64,000 bases of DNA from Ptychodera flava (lineage: Eukaryota; Hemichordata; Enteropneusta; Ptychoderidae): contig NC_091942.1 in assembly GCF_041260155.1 (NCBI RefSeq), positions 6,882,001 to 6,946,000 of the forward strand. Direction: 5' to 3'. Positions within the stretch are counted from its first letter, which is position 1. Each line of letters opens with the position of its first letter. The translations under genes were made by a program, and so were the position numbers. The notes under the pieces are model-generated. The model saw only the letters and a list, made by a program, of their open reading frames with translations, ran no database searches and was not told the DNA's origin. Shown here piece after piece: positions 36,986-49,600 of the stretch.

Positions 36986-38473
36986 ATGGCAGGTAGACTT
37001 TTCGACGCGGTGTCCGAAGTCCGCTTCCCCGAAGTGAGATTGCTGCTGGATCTCGGCGTCAACGTGAACTGCAAGAATTCTCTGGGACAGACTCCCGTTG
37101 TGAGGACATTGTTTATCGAGGATGAGAAGAACCGAGATAAGATGTTCCGGTATCTGGTGCGACGAGGAGCCGACTTACTCGAGGAAGACAACAACGGGAA
37201 GACTGTGTTCTTGTACGCCTGCCAGAGAGGCAGGACCCGACAGGTACACCGCATTTTGAACGCGGTCGGTGCCGGCAGCGTGAACTTAAACGGCCGCGAT
37301 GCAGACGGCAACACTCCGTTACTGTATGCTGTCAAAACCAATAACATGGACTTGGTCAGGCTGTTGGTACAATTGTTAAAATATTATCATCTTAGCGTGG
37401 ACGTCACAGATCCCGACGGCTGCACCCCTCTCATCCATGCCCGTAAGTTGGAACTGACAAACATTGGAGATTTTCTTTGCAAAGAAGGTAAAGCAAACCC
37501 GTATATAGCAGACAACAGGGAACATTGGAACGCTCACGAATGGGCCGAATATGCAAAAGAAAAGCGGGAAGTCGACGAAAAAGAGAGAAAAAGAATACAC
37601 AATTTGATATTTCCACCTGTTACTAAAATTCGAAAGAAACCCCAGAAGGCGCGGATAATTCGTCCGAATAACGGCTTGAAGTCGTCTCCACCCCTCTCGC
37701 TGAAAGACGCCGATTCGGACGTGACAAGTTATTCGGCCCCGGAGGTGCTCAGCGGAATGTCAACGGCCCGTTCGTCAATGTCCAGTTTCGGTTCCCACCT
37801 GCGGAGGAGCTCGGTGACGTCGCTGCCGCTGATAACAGACAAGAGGCCGCTGAACAAATCAGTGGACTCGGCGCTGACGCTTCTTGAGATGGCATCAATA
37901 CAGGGCGATCACATAGAACACGTCGACCACTTCGTGAGTAGCCAACCAGACACTAGCAAACTTAGAGCCCAGTACAACCAACACCACCACAACAACCACC
38001 ACAACCATCACCACTTCGGCGGCCAGGGACACGTCACGCTACTTAACAACCTGTTCTCTGCTTATGCCGAACAGCAGACCGAGTCCTTCCGAAAAGTTGC
38101 CAAAATAGTGAAACCTAAAACCCCGCCGAGGCCGAGTTTGGGCAAGAAAAAGGTGTCGTCGTTGGCAATTGTCTTCGGGAGGGACAAGCAACACGACAGG
38201 GTGCAGAGGATGGCTCTGCGCAAGGGCAAGAGGGGGAAGGGAGGCGAAAAAGATTTCAGAGGAGAACAAAGATCCAAAAGATCCAGGGAAGCCAGAAAAC
38301 AAAATGACGGCAGACTAGGGAACGGATTCGAAACCACATTGGACATCATTTCTGAAGATACCGAGGAGACCATCACGAGAGACAATAGGAGGCGAAAGAA
38401 AATATCCGCTACCTTCGAAAATCACAACTCACAAGTAACGCGGCCAAAAGCGATAGTTGCTCAAAGCCACTGA
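36986..38473 (+). CDS. Ankyrin-repeat protein, ANKRD34-like, single exon, 495 aa
   Basis: Start: ATG at 36986 in the strong context GAACATGG. The open frame extends upstream but without another in-frame ATG. Residues 4-180 are ankyrin repeats: RLFDAVSEVRFPEVRLLLDL (4-23), MFRYLVRRGADLLEEDNNGK (53-72), then DADGNTPLLYAVKTNNMDLV (105-124), and DPDGCTPLIHARKLELTNIG (142-161). A short insertion (EDEKNRDKMFRYL) between the first two repeats mirrors vertebrate ANKRD34 proteins, which also have intronless coding regions and about 500 residues. Family assignment is inference. Residues 190-225 are Lys/Arg-rich and helical, 245-285 Ser-rich (ARSSMSSFGS), 333-343 a His/Asn tract (HHHNNHHNHHH), and 370-440 strongly basic (KPKTPPRP, KGKRGKGG). 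There is no membrane segment. The ankyrin part likely binds proteins and the tail is probably disordered. TATA/Inr lies upstream and a poly(A) signal downstream. Confidence 0.88.
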   Translation: MAGRLFDAVSEVRFPEVRLLLDLGVNVNCKNSLGQTPVVRTLFIEDEKNRDKMFRYLVRRGADLLEEDNNGKTVFLYACQRGRTRQVHRILNAVGAGSVNLNGRDADGNTPLLYAVKTNNMDLVRLLVQLLKYYHLSVDVTDPDGCTPLIHARKLELTNIGDFLCKEGKANPYIADNREHWNAHEWAEYAKEKREVDEKERKRIHNLIFPPVTKIRKKPQKARIIRPNNGLKSSPPLSLKDADSDVTSYSAPEVLSGMSTARSSMSSFGSHLRRSSVTSLPLITDKRPLNKSVDSALTLLEMASIQGDHIEHVDHFVSSQPDTSKLRAQYNQHHHNNHHNHHHFGGQGHVTLLNNLFSAYAEQQTESFRKVAKIVKPKTPPRPSLGKKKVSSLAIVFGRDKQHDRVQRMALRKGKRGKGGEKDFRGEQRSKRSREARKQNDGRLGNGFETTLDIISEDTEETITRDNRRRKKISATFENHNSQVTRPKAIVAQSH

Positions 38474-39005
38474 ACACCGCTGCCATCTTGTGTATCGCGG
38501 CAAACCTGGAATCAGAGGACACGTGCTGTGGTCTGAGGACATCTGTTCATATGCAGCGTTTGTCAACATTATGGCAGATTCTATTTACAAATCCGTCCGA
38601 ACGATACATTGACATAACTAAAGCCATTCCATTTAAAGAACGTCATCTGGCAATTTCCTGATTCAAATATAAACGTTATTTATTTTTTCAGTTCAGATTT
38701 ATTTAATCTTGCCGGACGTTCATAAATACCAAGCATATATTGGACTTTTCAATTATGAACGTTTTTCTACAACTAACATCAGAGGAATTGCCCGAGATAA
38801 TTAATAGTTAATTGCCTTCTGTGTTTTCGTCGACATGTTACTCCAAGCCACAATTATTGACCACTGTCGACCCGTACTTTCGAGAAATGTGCACTTTTGG
38901 TATTTCTGTGCAGAAGGGCTATTGAAAATGTCAGACTGCTGTTATTGTCGCCTATTCATAGCAATGTTAAAGCATTGAAATATTTTTTAATATATTTTGT
39001 ACAAC

Positions 39006-39011
39006 AATAAA
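39006..39011 (+). terminator. Poly(A) signal of the ankyrin gene
   Basis: AATAAA lies about 530 nt after the stop codon and is followed by a GT/T-rich stretch. Confidence 0.65.
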
Positions 39012-39226
39012 GAGCTGTTCGTTTCTTAGTAGAAACTATTTTTCGCTTCTTGTGCCTTGTGTCATGAGTGTGCACGCAGAATTAAGACAAAGAGTTCTCG
39101 TCCGTTGTATATTTAGGGCAAAATCATCCCAGGTATTATGGGTTTGACCTATCCGTGAACTGGTGAAAGCCGAGAGGTATACCCGTTGCTCAGATGGTTT
39201 ATTGCTTTTATGTCATAACGGTATGT

Positions 39227-39446
39227 TGAAATCCTGGCATGAAAAGATGAAAAGGGATTTTTTCTCTAACTGCAAACTCGGGCGTTTTATATCACGAATA
39301 TCGTGAATACAACACTGTTATAGTTTCACGTCTTGATCAATCAGGTCGCTAGCTTCACCACCGATATGTTGGTATGATGTAATTTACAATGCATATACAG
39401 TGGTTACCAACACACACGAACTAGTGTCTGCCATTTTTATCGTACA
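39227..39446. repeat. Dispersed ~220 bp repeat, copy 2
   Basis: Partner of 31111-31330, same block order and orientation. Both copies contain a small palindromic ATATCGTGAAT- or ATTGCGAATATAG-like core. Confidence 0.6.
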
Positions 39447-42400
39447 CTTAAATCCCCCTTGTAAACTAACAAGAGAAATCGCGTTTTCCCAGACATTCAC
39501 AACCACAAATTTTAGCTTTCATACGTGTGCAGCTTCACGGATTTCATGATAATTACCCCAATAATACACCATGCAGAAAACGCGATTAGAGCGTATTTTG
39601 GTCTGCAAAGTTGTCCTGTGTCCGTGTGTAAATTTCTCCGACACTAGGTTTATTGTTTGCTGAAGGACAGCCAGTTGAAAAGTTCCCAGTACAAGCTTTA
39701 TAACTATCAAAAAGGCGGGTGAAGCCATATTAAGTTGACAACAAAGGATCAGCCAGTCTGGGTCGCTCATACGATAACTTAATTACCCTTGGTACATTTC
39801 AACCATTGGTATTATCAATTTCATTGTGTTGTAAGTCCTAAAATACCCCCGTAATTCCGGTAGATTTTTACCCTTTGGTTCAGGGGTTCAACGAATTCAT
39901 GTTGAGGGATTTTCGGCGGCGGTTTCAGTTCGATACCGTGGTAATCCTTCGTGACCCGAGCAAGCACGCCAAAGAGATCGTAAACAGCGCTAAGTACGTG
40001 AGCAAACACAACGGTGCTTCGCACAGCTTACGGGTTTTAACTTGACCTTCCCGTACGTGGACACAGGTTTACCTTGTCGTCGATAACCACACTCGAGTAA
40101 AGGTTAGACCAACATGGAGGTGCTTATGCCTGAAAAGTATACAAAGAGTAGAAAGTAGGGGATCGATTCGTCGCAAAGCAGTCTCTTGGGACAGAATACC
40201 TACCCGACTGAAAAACTGAAGTAGTGGATGTTTATTGGGCTGTGTGCGAAATTCACTCGTATAAGACCATAGCACAATATTCCACAAGTCAGGGCCTTCC
40301 CGTAGCTCAGAATCCATGAAAAACAACAACACAAACTCAGGCTGAAGGTAAACATTCCCACGGCCGTTGTTCTCGATTGAACTGAACATGCCTTTGGAGC
40401 ACTTCAAGGTGAAAGGTGAAACTCGGTCACTCTGATGATCATGGTACTTTAGCTTTCAATGGTTTTATTTGTCTACTAACGAAAACAGTCATTTCAATCG
40501 TGTATGGAAACGATAACAAGCTTGTAGAGCCGGGTGTTGGCTGTCTAAAACGCGAAGCTTAAAACTAAATGGAAATTTATGGTTCAGATTACTCTTATTA
40601 ATTTCGAATATTGTTAAGTTGGGTCATCTTGGGACCGAGCCAATTGGGTAATGCGCAAATCATGCTTCCAAAAATTACATACATTACCACAACGTAAACA
40701 TACGCGTTCCAATTTGCCGGACGTGGAATCGCTGAATGTACTAATCATATCAATGCGCTGTAAATTGTGATCCTCTTCTCTCCGCCCTCTAGAAGAGAAC
40801 CACTTTCTCTCCATTATTCTTCGCAAGATGGATCGCTACGGTTGATCGATGGGAGCGAGATTACACTCTCAACGAAATGAAATCAGTAACAGCGTATGGA
40901 GTATCGATTTGACAGATTGGCATGACTAATTGTCGATTTCCTTGGGAATGGACGTTTTCAATGCCATCGGCAGGTTCATTGTCCCAGGAGTGTTTCTATT
41001 CTGAAAAATCTAAACATCGAGAAAATGCCAAGACAAAGTGCGTGTTATATTGCAAGGAAACGATGCACATCGCCTTTAGGGTATGAGATGTCCAGTGTTG
41101 TTGCTCTTTCCCTTGTTCTTACTCTTGCTTTAACGCCTCACTGGCCTCGACCGTGCAGTCCCTGGAGATTGCTCATGTTCATAGCACCAGCGACGTGCAG
41201 ACAATGAACTGTTACAGAGAGAACAATCATCGATTCTTCGGGTTTGCAAACCGACCTTAACACCTGTGTAATATGCTTTCGGGGTCGTCTGTGGCCATGG
41301 AAAAAAAGGGTAAATTTACAAAGTCGACGCTCTGTTACACTCTAACATCCCATGGGCTTTCCTTTGTTCATGTTTTGCGACGCAAACATTGACAAGTAAA
41401 TGTCCAAGCAGTTTAATACCTTCGACAGGTAAATTTTACCCTCGTATCCTCCGGATGTTACCATTCAGTCTTTCAACTCAGTCTGTTTGTTTACCTGGTC
41501 CAATATCACCTTATGCATATAAATACGTTCTGATTTTATTTCTGCTGAATAGATCTGTTGTCAATATCATCACCTCTCTTTGTCATCTTCTTCTTTCTTG
41601 TCTCGTCATCTGCGCCCTAACCTTTACCCTACACCACAATGGCACGATATCCTTTCTCAACACCTCAATGCGTCTCAACACTCCATTCTCACCAGGAACT
41701 GGGCCTTTACTTAATTGTGTCTTTCAAAACCTGTCATCGCACTTCCGCAGTTGAAAAATGATATTTTGTTCGGGTTCTTGGCTACACTACGTCATGCGGT
41801 AAAATCGACCTTGCCGTTGGGTGAGAAGCCCTCAGTTCAACTTGAATGCTAGAGTCTTACACGCAATGCACGTACGCATTGATATTTTTTTGTGAAACCA
41901 CATACATAGTAAAGATTAAAAACCATTGCAGCGTGAAATTCAATTCAAGTCTGTGCAAACATACAATGTTATTCAGCAACGTTGCTCATAATGACACGTT
42001 ACGTTTCCTGTCGTTTCATTGAAGTGCATGACTGGAAGATTTTTTACATAGTGTAATATCCACTTCTAAAATGCTGCTCACTTTTTCATATAGTTCAAGT
42101 TTTCACGGAACACTTCATTCAATCAAATATTGATCCATATATACAGGGATTGAATTGGTATAGTACAATCGTCAATTCCGTTGAGATTTCTAATTGTCAA
42201 GGAATTATATTGATGGATATATGTGAACAGCAAACCACTTAAAGTAGACATTGCTATAAACAGGCCCAGGGTCACCGGCATTGTCTAGTTTATTTCGTTG
42301 CAAGAGTGCAAAGTCAATTTTGCTAAGAGTTATTTTATTTATTTCATATTTACTTTAAATAAAATAATGAAATAAAAATAAAATAAATAAAATAACTCTT

Positions 42401-44774
42401 CCGGCAGTGAGTGCATTATGTTTTAGCATATTCTAACAGACAGGGCTGTTTTCATTCCGTAGTCGTTTGCATTGTTTCATTCCTTCTCCTAATGAACCCT
42501 AACAGTTCGGATTTTGAAAGATCCGACTCATTTTATTACCGTCCCTTTTCACACGGCTGCGCCTGTTGGAAGCAATCAAACAAAGGCGTTCACATTTAAA
42601 CGATATAGCCTTTTTATTTTCCATGCGCGATTCAAATATGTTGCGCTATCAGTAATTTGAAGTACAGTAGCACGAGTGTAAGCATAAAAGGTGAGTTGTA
42701 ATATTTCAATATTCATTATTAATTTGGTTTTTTATGTTTTTTAATTTTCACGGTCAGGTTTTAGCTGATATCAATAGAGCCTTGTGAATACACGTGTTTG
42801 CACGCAAAATGTACTATATTAGCAGAAAGGTGATCTAATCCAAGAAGCTGCAAATTGATGTACTAACAAGATGTTCGTAGACAGTAGGTTCCTCTCAGAG
42901 TAATCTCTCATATGTAGCTTATTCCTTTTAAGAGGCTTCTTGTATTGAGAATCTCTCAGTTTTTATCGCCTTCCTATTTCCTTTATTCGCCGTGTTTCTC
43001 TGTCTAGCCATCTCTCTGTCTGACTTTCTCACAAGCACACGAGCATATGTCGGGCTGAAATCGACTACCATTGTGTTGAACTCGATCAAATACAATATTC
43101 ATTCAATACCGCTTTACATTTTAAAATTATTTGTCTTATCCTGTGTAGCTTTAAAAAATAAAAACCAATTTTAAGCAGTGAACCTGAGGTTCGAATAATC
43201 AATACAAAATGTATGCGACCGTATCGACGACGCGTCTCCACTAGTACCATGCATGAGCAAACTTCATTTCCTAACATCTGAACATATACATACAATACAC
43301 AAAACATGCATCCATCAATCCATACAGCCAGCCAGTCAGTAAACTTGTCACCTGGCAACCATCCACCCAACCCATACGCAATATATGTACATGTTCGATT
43401 TTGCAGTCCATTGCTACTGGAACCTTAGTAAGTACACAGATATTGGGCTACTCGTCTGTGGGCTGTCGTAGTATTTATCTAGAGACAGGTAAACCATGCA
43501 TGGCGCGTCACGCATCTCTGAATGCATATTATAGAAAATATTACATTTGACAAATAAAATGCGCCTTGTTTTACAATGACATATTTCTCACTAAACGTTA
43601 TTTGTGAGACCATCACGTACAGTATATACTTATATATACATGTTCTATACTTGGCAACCTGAAAATGTGTGCAAATGCTAGTATTTAAAATTCCATCATC
43701 AAATTCATGAAACTGACTCCGATGGGCGAGAAAATGATGCGGTATCAAACGCATACAAGTCGTTTTGTGGCAGCGATACATGTGGATCATTACTATGATT
43801 AGCAGGTGTAACTCGGGAAGTCTTCTTCACTGCTTATTAGTGCTGTGATGTTATTAAACTCATACAAACTCACTTGTTCGAGACTATCACCATGGTTTCA
43901 CATGAAGTTAATTAAGTCCGATAGGATTCTCGCTGTGTTAATTTCGGAACGGAAATCGTATAGAACAAATAATAAGTGGGTAACGTCGAGCGGGGTGTGG
44001 TGTACGTTTGTTACGCTGATAACACTAGCAGAGTTCCGGGTTTGAAATAACTGCGATCGGACTTAACTATATCCTTTGCACTGTTTTGTTGGCTGTTATG
44101 ATCAATTTTGTTAGAATGGGGAGGAGGCATATTGGCAGGCTTTAAAGATTACTTCCTTACGAAAAAATCGACAAAAGAAAACCGACGTTTGCCGATACTC
44201 CGCTTTGTGAGCGTCGACGACACTGTGTACGATTTATTGAGCCGTAATTTCATAGAATATAATTCATAACTAGGTGCAGGAAATTGCATTAGGACGCGCA
44301 CAATTTAATGTTCGCGTTTGATGGTGTGTGATTTTCCGCCGACGGACTTGAGTTAGACTGTTTTTTGAAGACAGCGAGAATTATTTTACGTCTTCAATAA
44401 ACGATAACAATCAGAGAGGGACTCTAACATGTTTGTTCATCGAGAATGCTAGGAATGTCAGAGATTCTCTCCTGTATAATCACCGCCCTTTATCGCCATT
44501 CTTGTATACATCTTATCGTATCCACAATCCCACCAGTGCCGTATCTAATCAATCTTATCATCGCTGGTTGACTGACGATCCACACAATCTACGCAATTTC
44601 CGGTACAAGTATAGAACATACAAAGCAAAACTCACGTGCGCTGTTCAAAAATTAAGGACTGAAATTCCAGCTATCGATCGTAAATCTGATTAGAAACGAT
44701 GAAGGGAGCATAATTATTTTCTTTTTCACTGATATTTTCATGGCGTACCAAATCTTTTCGCTCCCATACTAATA
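39447..44774. other. Long non-coding stretch
   Basis: No supported gene. The 121-codon frame at 41389-41754 has no recognisable domain. An AT-rich hairpin lies at 42325-42400. Confidence 0.4.
42325..42400. repeat. AT-rich hairpin, 76 bp
   Basis: The 20-bp arms AAGAGTTATTTTATTTATTT (42325-42344) and its exact complement (42381-42400) enclose an AT-rich, partly self-complementary loop. It could be a very small MITE or a chance AT palindrome. Confidence 0.7.
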
Positions 44775-44879
44775 GTATGTATGTATGTATGTATGTATGT
44801 ATGTATGTATGTATGTATGTATGTATGTATGTATGTATGTATGTATGTATGTATGTATGTATGTATGTATGTATGTATG
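44775..44879. repeat. (ATGT)n microsatellite
   Basis: About 26 uninterrupted ATGT/GTAT tetramers. Frames reading [10 protein letters not shown] through it are artefacts. Confidence 0.98.
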
Positions 44880-46309
44880 ATATTGTACGAATGAAATATT
44901 TCAATTAATAGATTGAACAATGCCGCGATAGCTGTGCCCTCACACCAATATTTGGACAGCCAGCTACCCCTGGGCCTCTGCTTTTGGATGAGTATTATTT
45001 AGATCCTTCAAGCTGTAGCTCTCTGAGACACTTGAAAATGTTTGCTGCTGAACAAGGCGCGTTTCCTAGGTGCCCTCACGACCAAGCAAACAGAATATTG
45101 GCGCGCAACACAGGGATAGTGAATACACCATACGTGCTGGTAAATTCAGGACAAAGTCAGTACAGTGAATACTATACAATCCTCATTACAAGTAATGAAA
45201 AGCCATAATTGTCGCACTTTTTATCAAAGAATCAAGCCTCTGTAGGCGAAGCAGCATTTTCTAAATGAGCATAATTACCGAACATTCTATTGTGTGTTAT
45301 AAATTGCGCCAAATTTCCTGTCAGTAGCCACGATAAAAAGCTCCACGGATGGACTTTATTACCGATAAAATTGCTCGCATTTTCCGAAGTGGACCATTAA
45401 AAGGCAGCGATAATCAGCTCTCAGGGGAATTTACCGACGTGCACGCAATAGGTCCGTTCAATTGGTTACCTCAACCTTAAGCGTTGTGTAAAGCGTCTGT
45501 ACAAGATGAAAGCACTCACGGTGTGTGTTTCGAGAGAAATGAACAAATCCTGAGAACGTGCGCTGCATAAATCAACAAGTCGCTGTAAACATCTGACGGT
45601 GTCGATTTCAGCTAAACCTATCTTTTCGATAACCTATGTATTTCAAGGTCATGGAAAATGCAGAAACACGCGATTAATAATGTCTGGATTTTTTATTGTA
45701 AATAGTTACTGGTGACATTCTCATGGAAAAATACTAAACCATAACCATGTAAAATATGGTCGAAAGGGTTTAGAGACCTATTATTAAACAGAGATATTTC
45801 GATGTGCAGTATATAAGATGATCGTTTATCCTCTACTGATTATAAACAAAATATCAACACATATTCATAAATCAACTGATTGGATGAATGAAACAAATGT
45901 TCACAATGTTAAATTTTTGTCCTCATTGATTATGCTCTGATGCGATATCATCCTTCGCTGTCATCCGTTCCTGACTCACGTGAGATAAGACACAGTGTCG
46001 GACACTCGTTAGACATATTTCGAGATAGCGAGGTTACTGGCATGTCAAATTATACGAAATTGACAATGGCAAGTATTTGTCCAGTCCCCCATGGCCACCG
46101 GCGGTTGTATGGTTGGAGCATGAGTTGTGGCTTATTTCATTTTGAAATAATTGTACATTAGTGTGTTACCCTTTGAGATGGAGATGCCATTATAATTGCA
46201 CATATATGCAAACAATCATTGCGAACATTTTAGACCACCCTTCTTGGCCTTATAATGAGGCATTCCATTCATGCAATAATTGAGGTAGTACAGGTACAAT
46301 ACAAGTAAG
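44880..46309. other. Non-coding stretch
   Basis: Nothing supported. A 74-codon frame at 44984-45208 lacks family features. Confidence 0.4.
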
Positions 46310-46600
46310 GTAGAAAGACTCAAAATTTTGTTTAAACTTTCCATACGGAAACTGTAAGTCTTTGCTTTTCGAAATAAAAAATAGAAATCGAGGATCACCG
46401 CGCAAATTTGTTACCAAAGAAACAAATCACCGTATATTCACCGACACTTGAAATTGAAAATGGCCGTCAGCCCTGTATTAAATATTTCGATTTTCATAAA
46501 AGTACGCCTCTGAAAACTTTATGTACTCCACGAGTTTCAAAATGAGGCCCCCACAAGTGGTAGATAAAAAAAAGTATTGTAATGGTTTGAGAGTTTGAAT
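46310..46600 (-). repeat. Dispersed ~300 bp repeat, copy C (inverted)
   Basis: Read on the minus strand it follows the family order: CCACTTGTGGGGGCCTCATT, TTGAAACTCGTGGAGTA, AAAGTTTTC, TTTATGAAAATCGAAA, GGCCATTTTCAATTTCAAGT, GCGGTGATCCTCGATTTCTA, TTTCCGTATGGAAAGTTTAA, TTGAGTCTTTC. Confidence 0.75.
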
Positions 46601-49600
46601 ATCTGTCACCAAGGTACATTCTACAGTAAGACTGAGTGAAAAGTAAAGATTTACAACGAGCACACCGTCAGGGTTTACTGTGATCATTTTTTTGAGTTTA
46701 AATAATCAAGTTGCAAACAGGAAAAATTCATCCAACAGAGGTAGTATATCAAATTTGCCAATTTTGACATTCTCGCTTACATAGATACGTCGATACACAG
46801 TCATGTTTCTATAATTTTGTCTAGATCCATTTTGTTTCTACAATTTCAGCGTTTCTCGAGTTACTTAGCGTGCCATGGACGCTACAAATCCCGCGCATTT
46901 CCACTCAATTGGGACTACATGACAATAGTGGCGCCACGAATTCCAACACGGTATCGACAACGTGGCGTACCTCGTTCACACAGTTACAAATCCACCCAGT
47001 AACTTATTCTTCTCATGGAGGAAATCTGCGTGCTAACGCCATGTTCTTATTGTATCGCAACCACTTTTCATATTGAGCTGTTGAATATATCATTAAAGTT
47101 ATTCTTTGCGTAGATCTGAAACAATGGAATTTGTAGCATATCTAACATGGGACAGTGTAAAGTGATGAGGCTCATTCGAAGTCGCGCCATTCTAATCTTT
47201 GCGGCTTCCATCTCCACAAAACTACGTATCATATAAATAGCTGGATATTTTCACTATGATTCGATGTCACTGTTACTGTTACTTTACTAAATATTTTCAT
47301 TCCATTGCTGGTACCGAGCTGCACGTCATGGCCGCAGACTCGGTCACCATGTTTGACCAAGACATACATTTAATTCAACTCTATACCATAAAACGTGTTT
47401 CTCATCACTGGTTCATCATTGTTGTACATCGAGACAGTTCCTCCTCTGACATTTGGTTGTTTTACAATACAGCAAGAATAACTGCTATAGTCTTCATTTA
47501 GACGTACTAGTATTCTATGCGTACGGTCAGGCGTTTTGCATGGGCTCTGATGTATCTCGGTTCCGAAGCTGCAGTAAGCGCGGATATTTGTCCCCCGCTG
47601 TCATTGTTAATATTCTGATGTCAGCATCTCTTTTACCGCAACCTCACCAACCGTGAAAGAAAGGCCATATTCTCCCAAGCTGTATGCCATACCGATAACT
47701 CATCTAGTAAACTTTTGACTTGTCCGGTATTGCTTCTGTACATACGGCCGAATCATGCCAAATGCTTCATTTCGGGGCCTGCCATGTAATTATTTCGACA
47801 ATATGAACTTAGTTTTATTGTGCAAGCAAATCGATTTGCCATGTTCTGTACGTAAAACTTATATGCAGATTTTCCTCGGCAACCAGAATTCTGGAATTAA
47901 TTGAGCCTCGATCCAGGACCACTGTGCTGACTAAGACGGGCAACATCTCCCAAGGTCTATGGAGGTACTGCAGACCCTTAGTAAGCAAGATTTTAATGAA
48001 GGGCGTTTCCAGGACATTTAAAAAATAATGTTTTTGTTTGAATTTGCTTATTCACTATTGACCCATCTACAGACATTTACAGGTCAACCACCTGTTGGAG
48101 TGGTCTTGGAGTTCATTGCAAATTAACAAAAAAATTGCCATTTGATCCAGCTGTGCGTCAAGGTGACCTGTATGGCGGGGTTCCAAATTGCAATTACAGA
48201 AGAGTGTGAAACATGTGAGTCACTGTTCGGTGACACGTGGTGTTACGCATGTCGGGCAAGGATACAAAACTGTCTGAATGTCCCTTTCTCACGCCGAGCC
48301 CATATCATGCGCTCAGGCGAAATCAACTCGACAACATTACAAATCATCATATAGAAAACTTACATGTGATACAAAAATGTAAAAAAAAGCGGCGAATTGT
48401 TTAATTCGCAAGATGATGCGATAAGTCGACGGTGCAAAAGATTAGAAAAAATAATTTCAGCGTATGAACTGTCTTCCTTCAATCATATGCGTCGCAAATT
48501 ACTGCTGTTAGATTTATATGACGTCATCGAAAAACCACATCAAATAAAAAGAAGCGTACTAAACGTCATCGTCGGTTCGTATCAAACCATCAATACAATA
48601 AAATACCACCGGTACACACCTTTTGACTGTAATATTTAACGAACTTGAGAAATCTTGACTAAAACATTATCTGTCTTAACAACCAGTGCCCAGTGCCTGA
48701 AAGAGCACATAAAACGGTCCATCCGCTTTTTCAATCCGTGGCAGGAGGGATCAAGAAATGACACAAAGAAAATGTTTGTTTCCAGATAACAATAACCGAT
48801 CTACACTATTTTTAGACTTTATTTAGCCATCAAGGCAGGTAACTGCACTTGCCAAAGAAATAAGTTTTTATATCCGGCCTAAAATTTTTGTGGAGATTTT
48901 TCTTTCCTTCTCAACAGTAACAGTTCGGTACTTGACGAAATTGGACGCCGTGAAAAGAGAATATTTACCCAATTCAAGGGGCTCTCCATCAAGATTTTTA
49001 ATGGAGTCATCAATAACTTCAGAACGCTTTGAAACGCTCCGCGTGCTCTTGGGTATACGTACACCGCCAAGCTACAGAAATTATTACCTTCTCGAGTGAT
49101 ATTGTTTAATTAAATCATTGGGCAATGCGCGACCTCGAACCGTTGCAGACGCTGAAAATCATATGTCAATGGTACAGGCCTCTTTGATAATTTGTGTCCT
49201 GACCTATCGGTTAGGTTTGTGTGACGGAAAAATAATATTTGTAGTAACAAGTGCATAATAGACGGAATCGAGTTGAATATCGCGTGGTAGCGTAATTTCC
49301 TGTCGCTTTCTCTTTACCGACATAATCTTTCGTCACATTCGCCGGGATGATATATCACCAGAGAAACAGTTACACTTGTTTCCGCCCGAGACACGTACGA
49401 CGTGTTCGTTACATCCTGGGCAAAGGGATCGGTTTTCGGAGGGCGGCATGTGTTACCCAGCACGACGACGTGCGACGCCACAGGTATGCCCGTCCACGCA
49501 GTCGCGCAAGACTTCCGGCTAACCAAAATATTAGTGTTACATAAGAGAAACGCGTTTGTTCAGACGGATTAATTTCCTTCAGGACGTCATCGCCTTGATC

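Noticed and set aside
36958-37347. Minus-strand open frame opposite the ankyrin repeats
   Set aside because: A shadow of the GC-rich coding strand. The plus-strand frame has clear ankyrin signatures.
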